Both the position numbers and the translations under genes were made by a program. A stretch of 64,000 nucleotides of DNA from Streptomyces sp. AA1529 (GTDB taxonomy: Bacteria > Actinomycetota > Actinomycetes > Streptomycetales > Streptomycetaceae): contig NZ_ALAP01000012.1 in assembly GCF_000280905.1 (NCBI RefSeq), forward strand, positions 1-64,000, written 5' to 3'. The notes beneath the pieces are model-generated. The model worked only from the letters and a program-made list of their open reading frames with translations, made no database searches and had not been told where the DNA came from. Position 1 is the first letter of the stretch, and every line of letters starts with the position of its first letter. Positions 17,101-25,059 of the stretch are shown here, piece after piece.

Positions 17101-17622
17101 CAGCGCCAGCAGGTCCTCCACGAGCGCCGGTACGGACTTGGTGAGCGCCTCGAAGGGGCCCTGCGCCGTGCGCAGCACCGAGGCGGCGAGCTGGAAGCGG
17201 GTGGCGTCCGCCAGCAGCCGTACGGTCGGCTCCAGCCCGAGGCGGAGTCCGTGCTCGGTCAGCAGTCGTCCGGCGAAGGCGTGGTAGGTGGAGATCTGCG
17301 GCTCTCCCGGTTCCGCGCCGTCGGGACCCGCCGGGTCGGGGTCGGTCACCCCGGCGCGCAGCAGCGCCTTGCGCACCCGTTCGGACAGCTCTCCGGCCGC
17401 CTTGTTGGTGAACGTCAGCCCCAGGACCCGGTCGGGTGCCACCTGCCCGGTGCCCACCAGCCAGACCACGCGGGCCGCCATGACGGTGGTCTTCCCCGAG
17501 CCCGCTCCGGCCACGATCACCTGCGGAGCGGGCGGCGCGGCGATGCAGGCCGTCTGCTCCGGGGTGAACGGGATCCCCAGCAGCTCGGCGAGCTGTGCGG
17601 GGTCGGTGAGGGGTGCGGGCAC
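14149..17622 (-). CDS. adnB: AdnB-like helicase-nuclease subunit
   Basis: This 1157-residue UvrD-type helicase has a C-terminal RecB-like nuclease domain. Walker A (GAGSGKT, 39-45), LLDEYQDTS, GDPCQAIYGWRG and the VKVLTAHKSKGLEWDVVAV motif V are intact. The nuclease domain shows RGTRFHAWVE, FDIIDWKTGR and LQLAVYRLAW. A Gly/Pro/Asp low-complexity linker separates the domains. AdnAB is the heterodimeric end-resecting motor-nuclease of actinobacteria, acting in double-strand break repair in place of RecBCD/AddAB. It lies 55 bp downstream of its partner, the same order as mycobacterial adnA-adnB. The GTG at 17622 is the only reasonable start, though its ribosome site is weak. Confidence 0.88.
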   Translation of the reverse strand: MPAPLTDPAQLAELLGIPFTPEQTACIAAPPAPQVIVAGAGSGKTTVMAARVVWLVGTGQVAPDRVLGLTFTNKAAGELSERVRKALLRAGVTDPDPAGPDGAEPGEPQISTYHAFAGRLLTEHGLRLGLEPTVRLLADATRFQLAASVLRTAQGPFEALTKSVPALVEDLLALDAELSEHLVTPEELRAHDTGLLADLEGARLTNEKLRKVPQAALARQELLGLVAEYRARKHAQERIDFGDQIALAAQLARMPEVGRALREQFSVVLLDEYQDTSVAQRVLLAGLFGQGTGHPVTAVGDPCQAIYGWRGASVANLDDFPRHFAHSDGTPARRQSLSENRRSGGRLLQLANTMAAPLRERHQGVEALRPAPGAEREGRVRAALLGTHAEEIAWLADSLAHLVRTGTPPGEIAVLCRSAGDFAEIQGALVERDLPVEVVGLSGLLHLPEIADLVAVCEVLQDPTANAALVRLLTGPRWRIGPRDLALLGRRAALLVAHQRAHPDDDPDERLAAAVEGADPAELRSLADALDTFLESDGHDDDLPFSAEARVRFARLAAELRDLRRSLADPLMDVLHRVLAVTGLEVELAASPHAVAARRRETLGRFLDIAAGFASLDGEATLLAFLAFLRTAVQYEKGLDSSLPGGENTVKVLTAHKSKGLEWDVVAVPGLVAKQFPGEQARETWLTQPKVLPYALRGDAETLPPRPEWTAKGLKDQENALRAHQSTEELRLGYVTFTRPRSLLLGSGHWWGPAQKRPRGPSAFLDALRAHCEADPAHGEVEHWAEPPEQDAANPALEEPAEERVWPLPLDAEALELRRAAANRVLAHLEAAAGGSDAAAGPGTADDAAGPGTADASHGDPAAAPGPEADLPAPEPGPHPDAGSHPRVPVGPGELDPEEARLAAAWDRDLEALTGELRRSRAAVRDVPLPRTLSASQLLRLAADPEGFARELARPMPRPPQPAAARRGTRFHAWVESRFEELPLPLLGPEELPGADGEGRYAGEPPQITDEQDLAALKEAFERTPWAHRTPHRVEAPFQLALAGRIVRGRIDAVYRDRAPDGSVTFDIIDWKTGRGREADPLQLAVYRLAWAEQEGVPLSSVGAAFLHVRSGELVRPAELPDRAGLERLLLDGAPAQRAPDPRQPPRHPGHEPPADG

Positions 17623-17677
17623 TCGTAAGACGCTAGCGCTCGCGGCTGACAGCGTGCGCGGGGGCCGGACGAGCGCG

Positions 17678-20600
17678 CTACTCGACCACCTGGCGGCCCT
17701 CGGGCCGGGCGGAGCAGGCCGCGCGGAAGGCGCAGTGCGTGCACTGCTGGCCGGGCGAGGGCGTGAAGCGCTCGTCCAGGACCCGCGCCGCGGCGGTGGC
17801 CAGCAGCTCGCCGACCCAGTCCCCGTCGCCCGCTGTCCCGGATGCGGCTGCTTCCGGGCCGGTTGCGGCTTCCGGAGTGGATGCGGCTTCCGGGACGGTT
17901 GCGGCTTGCGGAGTGGATGCGGCTTCCGTTCCGTTCTGCGGCGCCGCCCCGGGCTCCGGCGGCGGCTCCTGGTGCTGGACGACCGGGAGCGCGTCCCCGC
18001 CGTCGCGGCGGGCGGCGCCGAGCCGCAGGTGCACCAGTTCGGCCCCGCCCGGCTCCGGCCGTACTCCGTCGAACAGGGCATCGGCCGCGCCCTCCTGCAC
18101 GGCGCGCTGGTAGACCGCGAGCTGGGGATGGCGCTCGACCTCGGGCCCGGTGGGACGGGTGCGGCCGGTCTTGAAGTCGACCACGTAGGCGCGGCCCGCC
18201 GCGTCGCGTTCGACCCGGTCCATGCTGCCCCGGATGCGGACGGCGTGCTCACCGGCGCGCAGCGTGACATCGAAGTCGTGCTCGCTGCCGACCAGCTCGC
18301 GGCCTTCCCCGCGTTCCATCACGTGCCAGCGCAGGAAGCGTTCCAGGGCGGCGCGCGCGTTCTCCTTCTCCTGCCGCGACTTCCACGGCGCGTCGAAGGA
18401 CAGGCCGTCCCAGACGGCGTCCAGCCGCTCCATGAGCGCGGACAGGTCGCCGGGGCTGCTGCCGGAGGCCACCTCGTCGGCCAGTACGTGCACCACGTTG
18501 CCGAAGCCCTGCGCGGCCGTGGCCGGTTCGTCCGCCTTGACCTCCCGGGCCAGGAACCACTGCAGGGAGCAGGAGCGCCCGAGCTGCTCCAGTGCGCTGC
18601 CGGACAGCGCGACGGGCGCCGCGCGCTCGCGCAGCGGCACGGCGGAGCGGGTGGGTTCGACCAGTCCCCACCAGCGCTGCGGATGCGCTGCCGGAACGAG
18701 CGGATAGCCCTCCTCGTCACGTTCGGCCGCCAGTCCGGCCAGCCGCCGCGCGGCCGCGTCCCGCAACGCGGGCGAGGCCGCCGGGTCGACGGTGGTGGCG
18801 CGGAGCTCGGCGACGAGCGCGGGCACCGAGAGCGGACGGCGGGGGCGGCTGCCGACCGGCTGCGGCTGGACGCCCAGCTCGTCCAGGAACCGCGAGGGCT
18901 GGTCGCCGTCCTCCGCGGCGGCGGCCACGGCCGTCACCACGAGGCGCTCCGCGGCGCGGGTCGTCGCGACGTAGAACAGCCTGCGCTCCTCGGCCAGCAG
19001 GGCTCCCGGGGACAGCGGCTCGGCGATGCCGTCCCTGCCGATGCGGTCCGCCTCCAGCAGCGAGCCCCGGCGTCGCAGGTCGGGCCAGAGGCCCTCCTGC
19101 ACCCCGGCCACGACCACCAGCCGCCACTCGCGGCCCTTGGCGCGGTGCGCGGTCATCAGCCGTACCGACTCGGGCCGCACCGCCCGCTGGACGAGCGTGT
19201 CGGCCGCTATGTCCTGTGCCTCCAGCTCCTCCAGGAAGTTGAGCGCCCCCCGGCCGCCGCCCCGCTCCTCGGCGCGTGCCGCGACGGCGAACAGGGTGCA
19301 GACGGCGTCCAGGTCGCGGTCGGCGTTGCGGCCGGCGGGGCCGCCGCGGCGCGCGGTCCGCTCCAGCCGGTCCGGCCAGCCGGTGCCGCTCCACAGCGCC
19401 CACAGGGCCTCCTCGGCGGTGCCGCCGCCGGCGAGCAGCTCGCGGGTCTTGCGCAGCAGCAGGCCGAGGCTGTGCGCGCCCTCGACGGAGCGCCCGCCGG
19501 GTGCCGGGGCCGCGGCGCCGGAGCGCGGGGTGTGGGCGACCAGGCGTTCCGGCTCGGCGAGGGCTTCGGCCAGCAGGGTGTCGGAGGGCCGGGGCACCTT
19601 GGCGCCGGCGGCGCGTTCCTCTTCGCGCAGTGTCCGGCCGAGGCGGCGCAGGTCGGCGGCGTCCATCCCGCCGAGCGGCGAGGTCAGCAGGGTCAGCGCG
19701 GTCTCGGTGCCGAGGACGGCCGACTCCGCCAGGGCGCCGGTGGCCGCGACGCGCAGCGCCGTCAGCAGGGGCGCGACGGCCGGTTCGTGGCGCAGCGGTA
19801 CGTCGTCGCCGTCCACGTCCACGGGCACGCCGGCGGAGACGAGGGCGCGGCGGACCACGGGCAGGGACCGCCCGCCCGCGCGCACCAGGACCGCCATCTC
19901 GCCCCAGGGGAGACCGTCCTCCAGATGGGCGCGGCGCAGCAGGTCGGCGATGTTGTCCAGCTCGGCACCCGCGGTCGCATAGGTGTACACCTCGACCCGG
20001 CCGGGGGCGCTCGCGCCGCCCGGGCCGTCCACGCGGTCACTGCCGTCCGCGCGGTCACTGCCGTCCGCACCGCCGCTGCCGTCCGCACCTGCCGGGGCCG
20101 GCGCGCCCGCCCGGGCCGAGGCACCCCCCGGGGCCGGGCCGCCGGACGGCCCGGGACGCAGGGCGCGATGGGCGCGGACGGCCTCGGCGGGCAACCGGGT
20201 GAGGGGCATCCGGGCGGTCAGCTCGCGGGTGGCGGACAGCAGCCGGGGCCGGGAGCGCCGGGCGGTGCGCAGCACCCGGACGGGCGCGGGGGCTCCGGAG
20301 CGCTGCGGAAAGAGGTCGGGGAAGCGCAGGATGCCGTTCACGTCCGCGCCGCGGAAGGCGTAGATCGACTGGTCGGGGTCGCCGAACGCCACCAGGGTGC
20401 GGGCCCCGCCGCCCGCCAGGGCCTGCAGCAGCCGCACCTGGGAGGGGTCGGTGTCCTGGAACTCGTCGACGTAGATCGCGTCGTACGCGTCGTGCAGCCG
20501 GGCGGCCACCTCCTGGCGCCCGGTGAGCAGGACGGCACGGTGCACGAGCTCGGCATAGTCGAGCACGCCCTGCATGTCCAGTACGTCCAGATACTCGGCG

Positions 20601-21355
20601 AAGAACCCGGCCGCGGCGCTCCAGTCGGGGCGCCGGGCGCGGCGCGCGAAGGCGTCGAGCGCGGCGGGGCCCAGTCCGAGCTCGCGCCCGCGCGCCAGCA
20701 CGGCCCGGACCTCGTCGGCGAAGCCCCGGGTCGTCAGGCAGGCCCGCAGTTCGTCGGGCCAGCGCACCGTCGCGCGCCCGCGCGCCGCCAGCGCGAGCTG
20801 GCCCGCCAGCAGTTCGCGGATGTGCAGATCCTGCTCCGGACCGGTCAGCAGGCGCAGCGGCTCGGCGAACAGGTCGGCGTCCTGATGCGCGCGCACCAGC
20901 GCGTAGCAGTACGAGTGGAACGTCGTCGCGGCGGGAGCGCGCAGGGCGCCCCCCGGGCGGTCCCCGCCGCCGTGCCGTACCGATCCGCTCGGCGCGCCCG
21001 GCGCCGGGGGCTGCCGGGGGGCCCGGGCGGGTGCCGGTCCCGCCTCCGCGGCGAGCCGGTCCGCCATCCGGTCGCGCAGGTCGACGGCGGCCCGGCGGCT
21101 GAAGGTCAGCACCAGGACGCGCTCCGGGTCGACGCCCTCCCGCACCCGGGCCGCGACCGCCTCGACCAGGGTGGTCGTCTTGCCGGTGCCGGGCCCGGCC
21201 AGGACGAGCAGCGGGCCGCCGCGGTGGTCAACCACAGCACGCTGGGCCGCGTCAGAGGCAGGGAGATCGACCGGTCCCGTCCCGGTGCGCACCAGTCGGT
21301 ACGCACCGGGCTCGCGGGACCGCTGACGCGTGTCGGCAGCAAGGGAGGTACTCAC
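17678..21355 (-). CDS. adnA: AdnA-like helicase-nuclease subunit with Fe-S cysteines
   Basis: This 1225-residue partner of AdnB has Walker A AGPGTGKT (53-60), VDEFQDTDPSQ, GDPDQSIYAFRGAD and RLMTAHRAKGREWRLVVVAG. The C-terminal RecB-type nuclease shows VHVLADEV, YVVDFKTGR and PQLAVYQRAV. A cysteine in RSCSLQWFL plus CTHCAFRAAC near the end give the C...CxxCx5C pattern of Fe-S RecB-family nucleases. Between nuclease core and cysteine cluster is a Pro/Glu/Ala repeat region. A second low-complexity insert, rich in Asp-Gly-Ser, lies in the middle of the motor. The GTG start at 21355 is tentative. It is larger than mycobacterial AdnA, mainly because of these inserts. Confidence 0.88.
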   Translation of the reverse strand: MSTSLAADTRQRSREPGAYRLVRTGTGPVDLPASDAAQRAVVDHRGGPLLVLAGPGTGKTTTLVEAVAARVREGVDPERVLVLTFSRRAAVDLRDRMADRLAAEAGPAPARAPRQPPAPGAPSGSVRHGGGDRPGGALRAPAATTFHSYCYALVRAHQDADLFAEPLRLLTGPEQDLHIRELLAGQLALAARGRATVRWPDELRACLTTRGFADEVRAVLARGRELGLGPAALDAFARRARRPDWSAAAGFFAEYLDVLDMQGVLDYAELVHRAVLLTGRQEVAARLHDAYDAIYVDEFQDTDPSQVRLLQALAGGGARTLVAFGDPDQSIYAFRGADVNGILRFPDLFPQRSGAPAPVRVLRTARRSRPRLLSATRELTARMPLTRLPAEAVRAHRALRPGPSGGPAPGGASARAGAPAPAGADGSGGADGSDRADGSDRVDGPGGASAPGRVEVYTYATAGAELDNIADLLRRAHLEDGLPWGEMAVLVRAGGRSLPVVRRALVSAGVPVDVDGDDVPLRHEPAVAPLLTALRVAATGALAESAVLGTETALTLLTSPLGGMDAADLRRLGRTLREEERAAGAKVPRPSDTLLAEALAEPERLVAHTPRSGAAAPAPGGRSVEGAHSLGLLLRKTRELLAGGGTAEEALWALWSGTGWPDRLERTARRGGPAGRNADRDLDAVCTLFAVAARAEERGGGRGALNFLEELEAQDIAADTLVQRAVRPESVRLMTAHRAKGREWRLVVVAGVQEGLWPDLRRRGSLLEADRIGRDGIAEPLSPGALLAEERRLFYVATTRAAERLVVTAVAAAAEDGDQPSRFLDELGVQPQPVGSRPRRPLSVPALVAELRATTVDPAASPALRDAAARRLAGLAAERDEEGYPLVPAAHPQRWWGLVEPTRSAVPLRERAAPVALSGSALEQLGRSCSLQWFLAREVKADEPATAAQGFGNVVHVLADEVASGSSPGDLSALMERLDAVWDGLSFDAPWKSRQEKENARAALERFLRWHVMERGEGRELVGSEHDFDVTLRAGEHAVRIRGSMDRVERDAAGRAYVVDFKTGRTRPTGPEVERHPQLAVYQRAVQEGAADALFDGVRPEPGGAELVHLRLGAARRDGGDALPVVQHQEPPPEPGAAPQNGTEAASTPQAATVPEAASTPEAATGPEAAASGTAGDGDWVGELLATAAARVLDERFTPSPGQQCTHCAFRAACSARPEGRQVVE
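17861..17928. repeat. 36-bp tandem repeat in adnA
   Basis: A 36-bp unit beginning ggttgcggct is present at 17861-17896 and again, with one mismatch in the first 32 bases, from 17897. It encodes alternating Pro/Glu/Ala/Thr residues in the linker before the Fe-S cysteine cluster of AdnA. Confidence 0.75.
20024..20089. repeat. 18-bp tandem repeat in adnA
   Basis: Three and a half imperfect copies of an 18-bp unit (gccgtccgcgcggtcact) encode DGSDRA/V-type residues in a low-complexity insert of the AdnA motor domain. Confidence 0.75.
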
Positions 21356-21534
21356 GTGGATCGCCTAGGGGGAAGTCTGTGCGGAGCGGTACAGACGCTA
21401 CGCCTGCGGACACACGTGTCGCAGCGCCTCGCTCCGGTGCCCCGTACGGCTGCTGTACCCCGTACGGACTGCCCAGCGCATCGGGCCGGGCGGCATGCCG
21501 GAAGCTGGGAACTGTGAGGAGCCGCAGCGCGGGG

Positions 21535-21933
21535 TCACCCGGCCGTCCCGTCCCAGCGGGCCCGGCGCATCTCGAGGCGCGGGACCTCGCCCCGGCGGCG
21601 GGACGCGGCGGCCGGCTCGCGCAGCGGAGTGCCCTCCGCGTGGTAGTGCGCCAGGGCCTGCCGCTCCTGGCCCGGCAGCGGGAGCCCGTCCGCGCGCACC
21701 ACGCGCCACCAGGGGACGGCACCTCCGTACAGCGCCATGGCTCTGCCCACCTGGCGGGGGCCGCCCTCCTCCAGCCACTCGGCGATGTCCCCGTACGTGA
21801 GCACCCGGCCGGCCGGGATCAGCTCGGCGACCTCGAGGACGCGCTCCGCGTACTCGGGCAGCGCGGGCACGTCGGTGTCCCGGGGCGCGGCAGAGGCGTC
21901 GTCCGGCTCCGCCTCGCGGGGGTTTCCAGCCAT
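21535..21933 (-). CDS. Alkyltransferase-like protein (MGMT family, active Cys replaced by Trp)
   Basis: This 132-residue protein has the DNA-binding fold of O6-alkylguanine-DNA alkyltransferase: IPAGRVLTYGDIAEWL, a GGPRQVGRAM helix and VPWWRVVRADG. In active enzymes this last motif is PCHRV; here Trp stands in place of the acceptor Cys. This is the hallmark of alkyltransferase-like (ATL) proteins, which bind O6-alkylguanine and hand the lesion to nucleotide excision repair. It lies upstream of adnA in the same direction, about 180 bp away, which fits a repair role. The ATG at 21933 is preferred; another at 21942 adds three residues. Confidence 0.85.
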   Translation of the reverse strand: MAGNPREAEPDDASAAPRDTDVPALPEYAERVLEVAELIPAGRVLTYGDIAEWLEEGGPRQVGRAMALYGGAVPWWRVVRADGLPLPGQERQALAHYHAEGTPLREPAAASRRRGEVPRLEMRRARWDGTAG

Positions 21934-22085
21934 GCGGGCCATGGTGCCGCATGCCACCGACAGCGGCGCCGCCCCGGCCGGGTGCGGCCCGGCCCGGATG
22001 CCGATTCGTCCCCCGCGCCACCGGAATGCACCCTCGTGCTCCCGGCGGCGCGCCCCTCGTGCCACCATCTTCCGGGCGGTGACGA

Positions 22086-24968
22086 GTGATACGGGACCAC
22101 GACGAGACGGCAGCGGCAGGACAGCGGCACGGTGACGGACCCTCCGAGGAGGGCGCACCCGCCGCCGGAAGTGCTGCCCGGCCCGCCGCGGGCAGCGGTC
22201 GGGAGTCCGCCCGGCGGGGTCCCCCCGATCCCGGAACCGATCCCGGGCCCGGGACCGAGCCCGAACCCGAGTCGGAGCCCGGGACCGAGCCGCAGCCCCG
22301 GCCCGAGCCGGAGCCGGAGTCGGGGGCGGACGGCTCGCCGGCCGCGGCGGAATCGCCGGAGAAGCCGGAGGCCGTCGCCGAGGGGGAGCGGGTGGCGATC
22401 GAGAGCGACGAGCCGCTGCTCTCGGCTCGGGTGCACCGCCCCTCCGATCTGCTGCGGATGGTGCTCGGGCTGCTGGGCATCGCGCTGGTGCTGGTGATCG
22501 CGAACTTCGCGCACGGCACCACGGCGGGGCTCGAACAGGACATCGACAAGGGCACCGCGGAAGCTCCCGACCTGCTCATCAGCCTGACCGGGCTGGCCTC
22601 CAGCATCGCCGTGCTGCTGGTGCCCGTCGCGTTCGCGATCGAACGGCTGATCAAGCGGGACGGGCTGCGGATCGCGGACGGCGTGCTGGCCGCCGTCCTG
22701 GCGCACGGCGCCTCGCTCGCCGTGGACCTGTGGGTCGCCCAGGCGGCGCCCGACTCGATCCGGGACGCGCTGACCAAGGCGATCACCCCGCAGGACGCCA
22801 CCACCCCGGTGCACAGCTACCTCGCGCCGGTCATCGCGTACATGACCGCGGTCGGGATGGCGCGCCGGCCGCGCTGGCGCGTGGTGCTGTGGGGCGTACT
22901 GCTGCTGAACGCGACCGCGGTGCTGGTGCCCGGGTACACGACAGCCTTCTCCATCGTGGTGACGGTGCTGATCGGCTGGACCACCGCCTACGGCACGCTG
23001 TACGCCGTCGGCACCCCGAACGTCCGGCCCACCGGCCAGACCCTGCTGGCGGGACTGCGCCGGGTGGGCTTCACCCCGGTCAGCGCGGTGCGGGTGGAGG
23101 ACGCCGGGGAGGCCGACCGGCGCGACCACAACGACCGGGGGCGCCGCTACCGGGTGACGCTGGAGGACGGGCCGCCGCTCGACGTCACCGTCGTCGACCG
23201 CGAGCAGCAGGCCCAGGGCTTCTTCTACCGCGTCTGGCGGCGGCTGGCACTGCGCGGCATCACCCAGCGCCGCAGTCTCCAGTCGCTGCGGCAGGCCCTG
23301 GAGCAGGAGGCGCTGCTCGCCTACGCGGCCATCTCGGCGGGCGCCAACGCGCCCCGGCTGATCGCCACCTCGGAACTCGGCCCGGACGCGGTGATGCTGG
23401 TCTACGAGCACATCGGGGGCCGCAGCCTGGACGCGCTGCCGGACGAGGAGATCACCGACGAGCTGATGCGCACGACCTGGCGCCAGGTCGAGGCGCTGCA
23501 GTCGCGGCGGATCGCCCACCGCAGGCTGGTGGGCGACGCGCTGCTGGTGGACCGCTCCGGTGCCGTCTACCTGACGGACCTGCGCGGCGGGGAGATCGCG
23601 GCCGGGGACCTGATCCTGCGGATGGACGTCGCCCAGCTGCTGACCACGCTGGGGCTGCGGGTGGGCGCCGAGCGCGCCGCCTCGACCGCGGTGGACGTGC
23701 TGGGGCCGGACGCCGTCGCGGACAGTCTGCCGCTGCTGCAGCCCATCGCGCTCAGCCGCAGCACCCGCACGACGCTGCGGCGGCTGGCCAAGGAGCGCGC
23801 CGAGCGCGAGCGCGAGGCCGTCATCGAGGCGTCCCGCAGCGGCAGGGCGGCCAGGGCCCGGGACGGGGCCGAACCGCAGGCGGCGGGGAGCCGCGCGCAC
23901 CGCAAGTCGCTGCGCGCGGAGAAGAACGCCGAGAAGAAGGCCATAGACGAGGCGCTGGAGGAGGCCCGGGAGGAGGACCTGCTGGCGCAGATCCGGCAGC
24001 AGGTGCTGCGCATCAGGCCGCAGGCGCCCATAGAGCCCGCGCGGCTGGAGCGGATCCGGCCGCGCACCCTGCTCAGCTTCATCGCGGGCACCCTGGCCGC
24101 CTACTTCCTGCTGACCCAGCTCTCCCAGGTCCCGCTGGACAAGGTGCTCAGCGCGAACTGGGCGTGGGTCGGCGGCGCGGTGCTCTTCTCCGCGGTGACC
24201 TATCTGTTCGCCGCCATGTCGCTGCTGGGCTTCGTCCCGGAGAAGGTCTCCTGGTGGCGGACGGTGCAGGCGCAGGTGGCCGGCTCCTTCGTGAAGCTGG
24301 TGGCCCCCGCGGCGGTCGGCGGGGTGGCGCTGAACGCGCGGTTCCTCCAGCGCTCCGGGGTGCGCCCGGGGCACGCGGTGGCCAGCGTGGGCGCCTCCCA
24401 GCTCTTCGGGCTCGGCAGCCACATCACGCTGCTGATGCTGTTCGGCTACATCACCGGGACCGAGCACACGCCCACCCTCTCGCCGTCCCGCGCGGTCATC
24501 GCCGGGCTGCTGACGGCGGCCGTGCTGGTGCTGATCGTCACGGCGGTGCCCGCGCTGCGCCGGTTCGTCTCGAACCGGGTGCGCTCGCTGTTCGCGGGCG
24601 TGGTGCCGCGGATGCTGGACGTGGTGCAGCGGCCGCAGAAGCTGCTCACCGGTGTGCTGGGGATGCTGCTGCTGACGCTGGCGTTCGTGATGTGCCTGGA
24701 CGCGTGCGTGCGCGCGTTCGGACACGAGACGAGCTACGCGAACCTCGCCGTCGTCTTCCTGACCGCGAACGCGCTCGGTTCGGCCGCGCCCACCCCGGGC
24801 GGGCTGGGTGCCGTCGAGGCGGCCCTGATCGCCGCGCTCATCGCCTTCGGGGTGCCGAAGGAGGTGGCGACCCCGGCGGTGCTGCTGTTCCGGCTGCTGA
24901 CCCTGTGGATGCCGGTGCTGCCCGGCTGGCTGTCCTTCACCCATCTGACCCGCAGGGGCGCACTCTGA
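22086..24968 (+). CDS. Large membrane protein: kinase-like domain fused to an LPG-synthase-type flippase domain
   Basis: This 960-residue protein has four parts. Residues 1-100 are low complexity with Pro-Glu repeats. Several membrane helices follow at about 120-320. A soluble kinase-like domain (about 320-570) includes YEHIGGRSLDALPDEEI and HRRLVGDALLVDRSGAVYLTDLRGGE, a degenerate catalytic loop. The last 300 residues are a UPF0104/lysylphosphatidylglycerol-synthase-type transmembrane region with GSAAPTPGGLGAVEAAL. The fused kinase-like domain suggests lipid or polyprenol handling controlled by a phosphotransferase-related fold. An acidic and basic charged stretch separates the two halves. 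The GTG at 22086 has a poor ribosome site. It is divergent from the ATL gene. Confidence 0.75.
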   Translation: MIRDHDETAAAGQRHGDGPSEEGAPAAGSAARPAAGSGRESARRGPPDPGTDPGPGTEPEPESEPGTEPQPRPEPEPESGADGSPAAAESPEKPEAVAEGERVAIESDEPLLSARVHRPSDLLRMVLGLLGIALVLVIANFAHGTTAGLEQDIDKGTAEAPDLLISLTGLASSIAVLLVPVAFAIERLIKRDGLRIADGVLAAVLAHGASLAVDLWVAQAAPDSIRDALTKAITPQDATTPVHSYLAPVIAYMTAVGMARRPRWRVVLWGVLLLNATAVLVPGYTTAFSIVVTVLIGWTTAYGTLYAVGTPNVRPTGQTLLAGLRRVGFTPVSAVRVEDAGEADRRDHNDRGRRYRVTLEDGPPLDVTVVDREQQAQGFFYRVWRRLALRGITQRRSLQSLRQALEQEALLAYAAISAGANAPRLIATSELGPDAVMLVYEHIGGRSLDALPDEEITDELMRTTWRQVEALQSRRIAHRRLVGDALLVDRSGAVYLTDLRGGEIAAGDLILRMDVAQLLTTLGLRVGAERAASTAVDVLGPDAVADSLPLLQPIALSRSTRTTLRRLAKERAEREREAVIEASRSGRAARARDGAEPQAAGSRAHRKSLRAEKNAEKKAIDEALEEAREEDLLAQIRQQVLRIRPQAPIEPARLERIRPRTLLSFIAGTLAAYFLLTQLSQVPLDKVLSANWAWVGGAVLFSAVTYLFAAMSLLGFVPEKVSWWRTVQAQVAGSFVKLVAPAAVGGVALNARFLQRSGVRPGHAVASVGASQLFGLGSHITLLMLFGYITGTEHTPTLSPSRAVIAGLLTAAVLVLIVTAVPALRRFVSNRVRSLFAGVVPRMLDVVQRPQKLLTGVLGMLLLTLAFVMCLDACVRAFGHETSYANLAVVFLTANALGSAAPTPGGLGAVEAALIAALIAFGVPKEVATPAVLLFRLLTLWMPVLPGWLSFTHLTRRGAL

Positions 24969-25059
24969 GGAAGACCACCCGTCCGCCTCACACAGCGCGC
25001 CGTCGCACCCGCTCCGTCCGCACGATGAACGTCCCACCCCCTGTCGGGAGGACGTCCCC

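Noticed and set aside
13855..17628. Open frame of about 1250 codons on the plus strand
   Set aside because: It is the antisense frame of adnB and the dipeptidase gene; composition is Arg/Gly/Pro-rich without any motif. Long antisense frames are common at this GC content.
17288..21517. Open frame of about 1400 codons on the plus strand
   Set aside because: Antisense to adnA, which has complete helicase and nuclease motifs; no motif seen in the plus frame.
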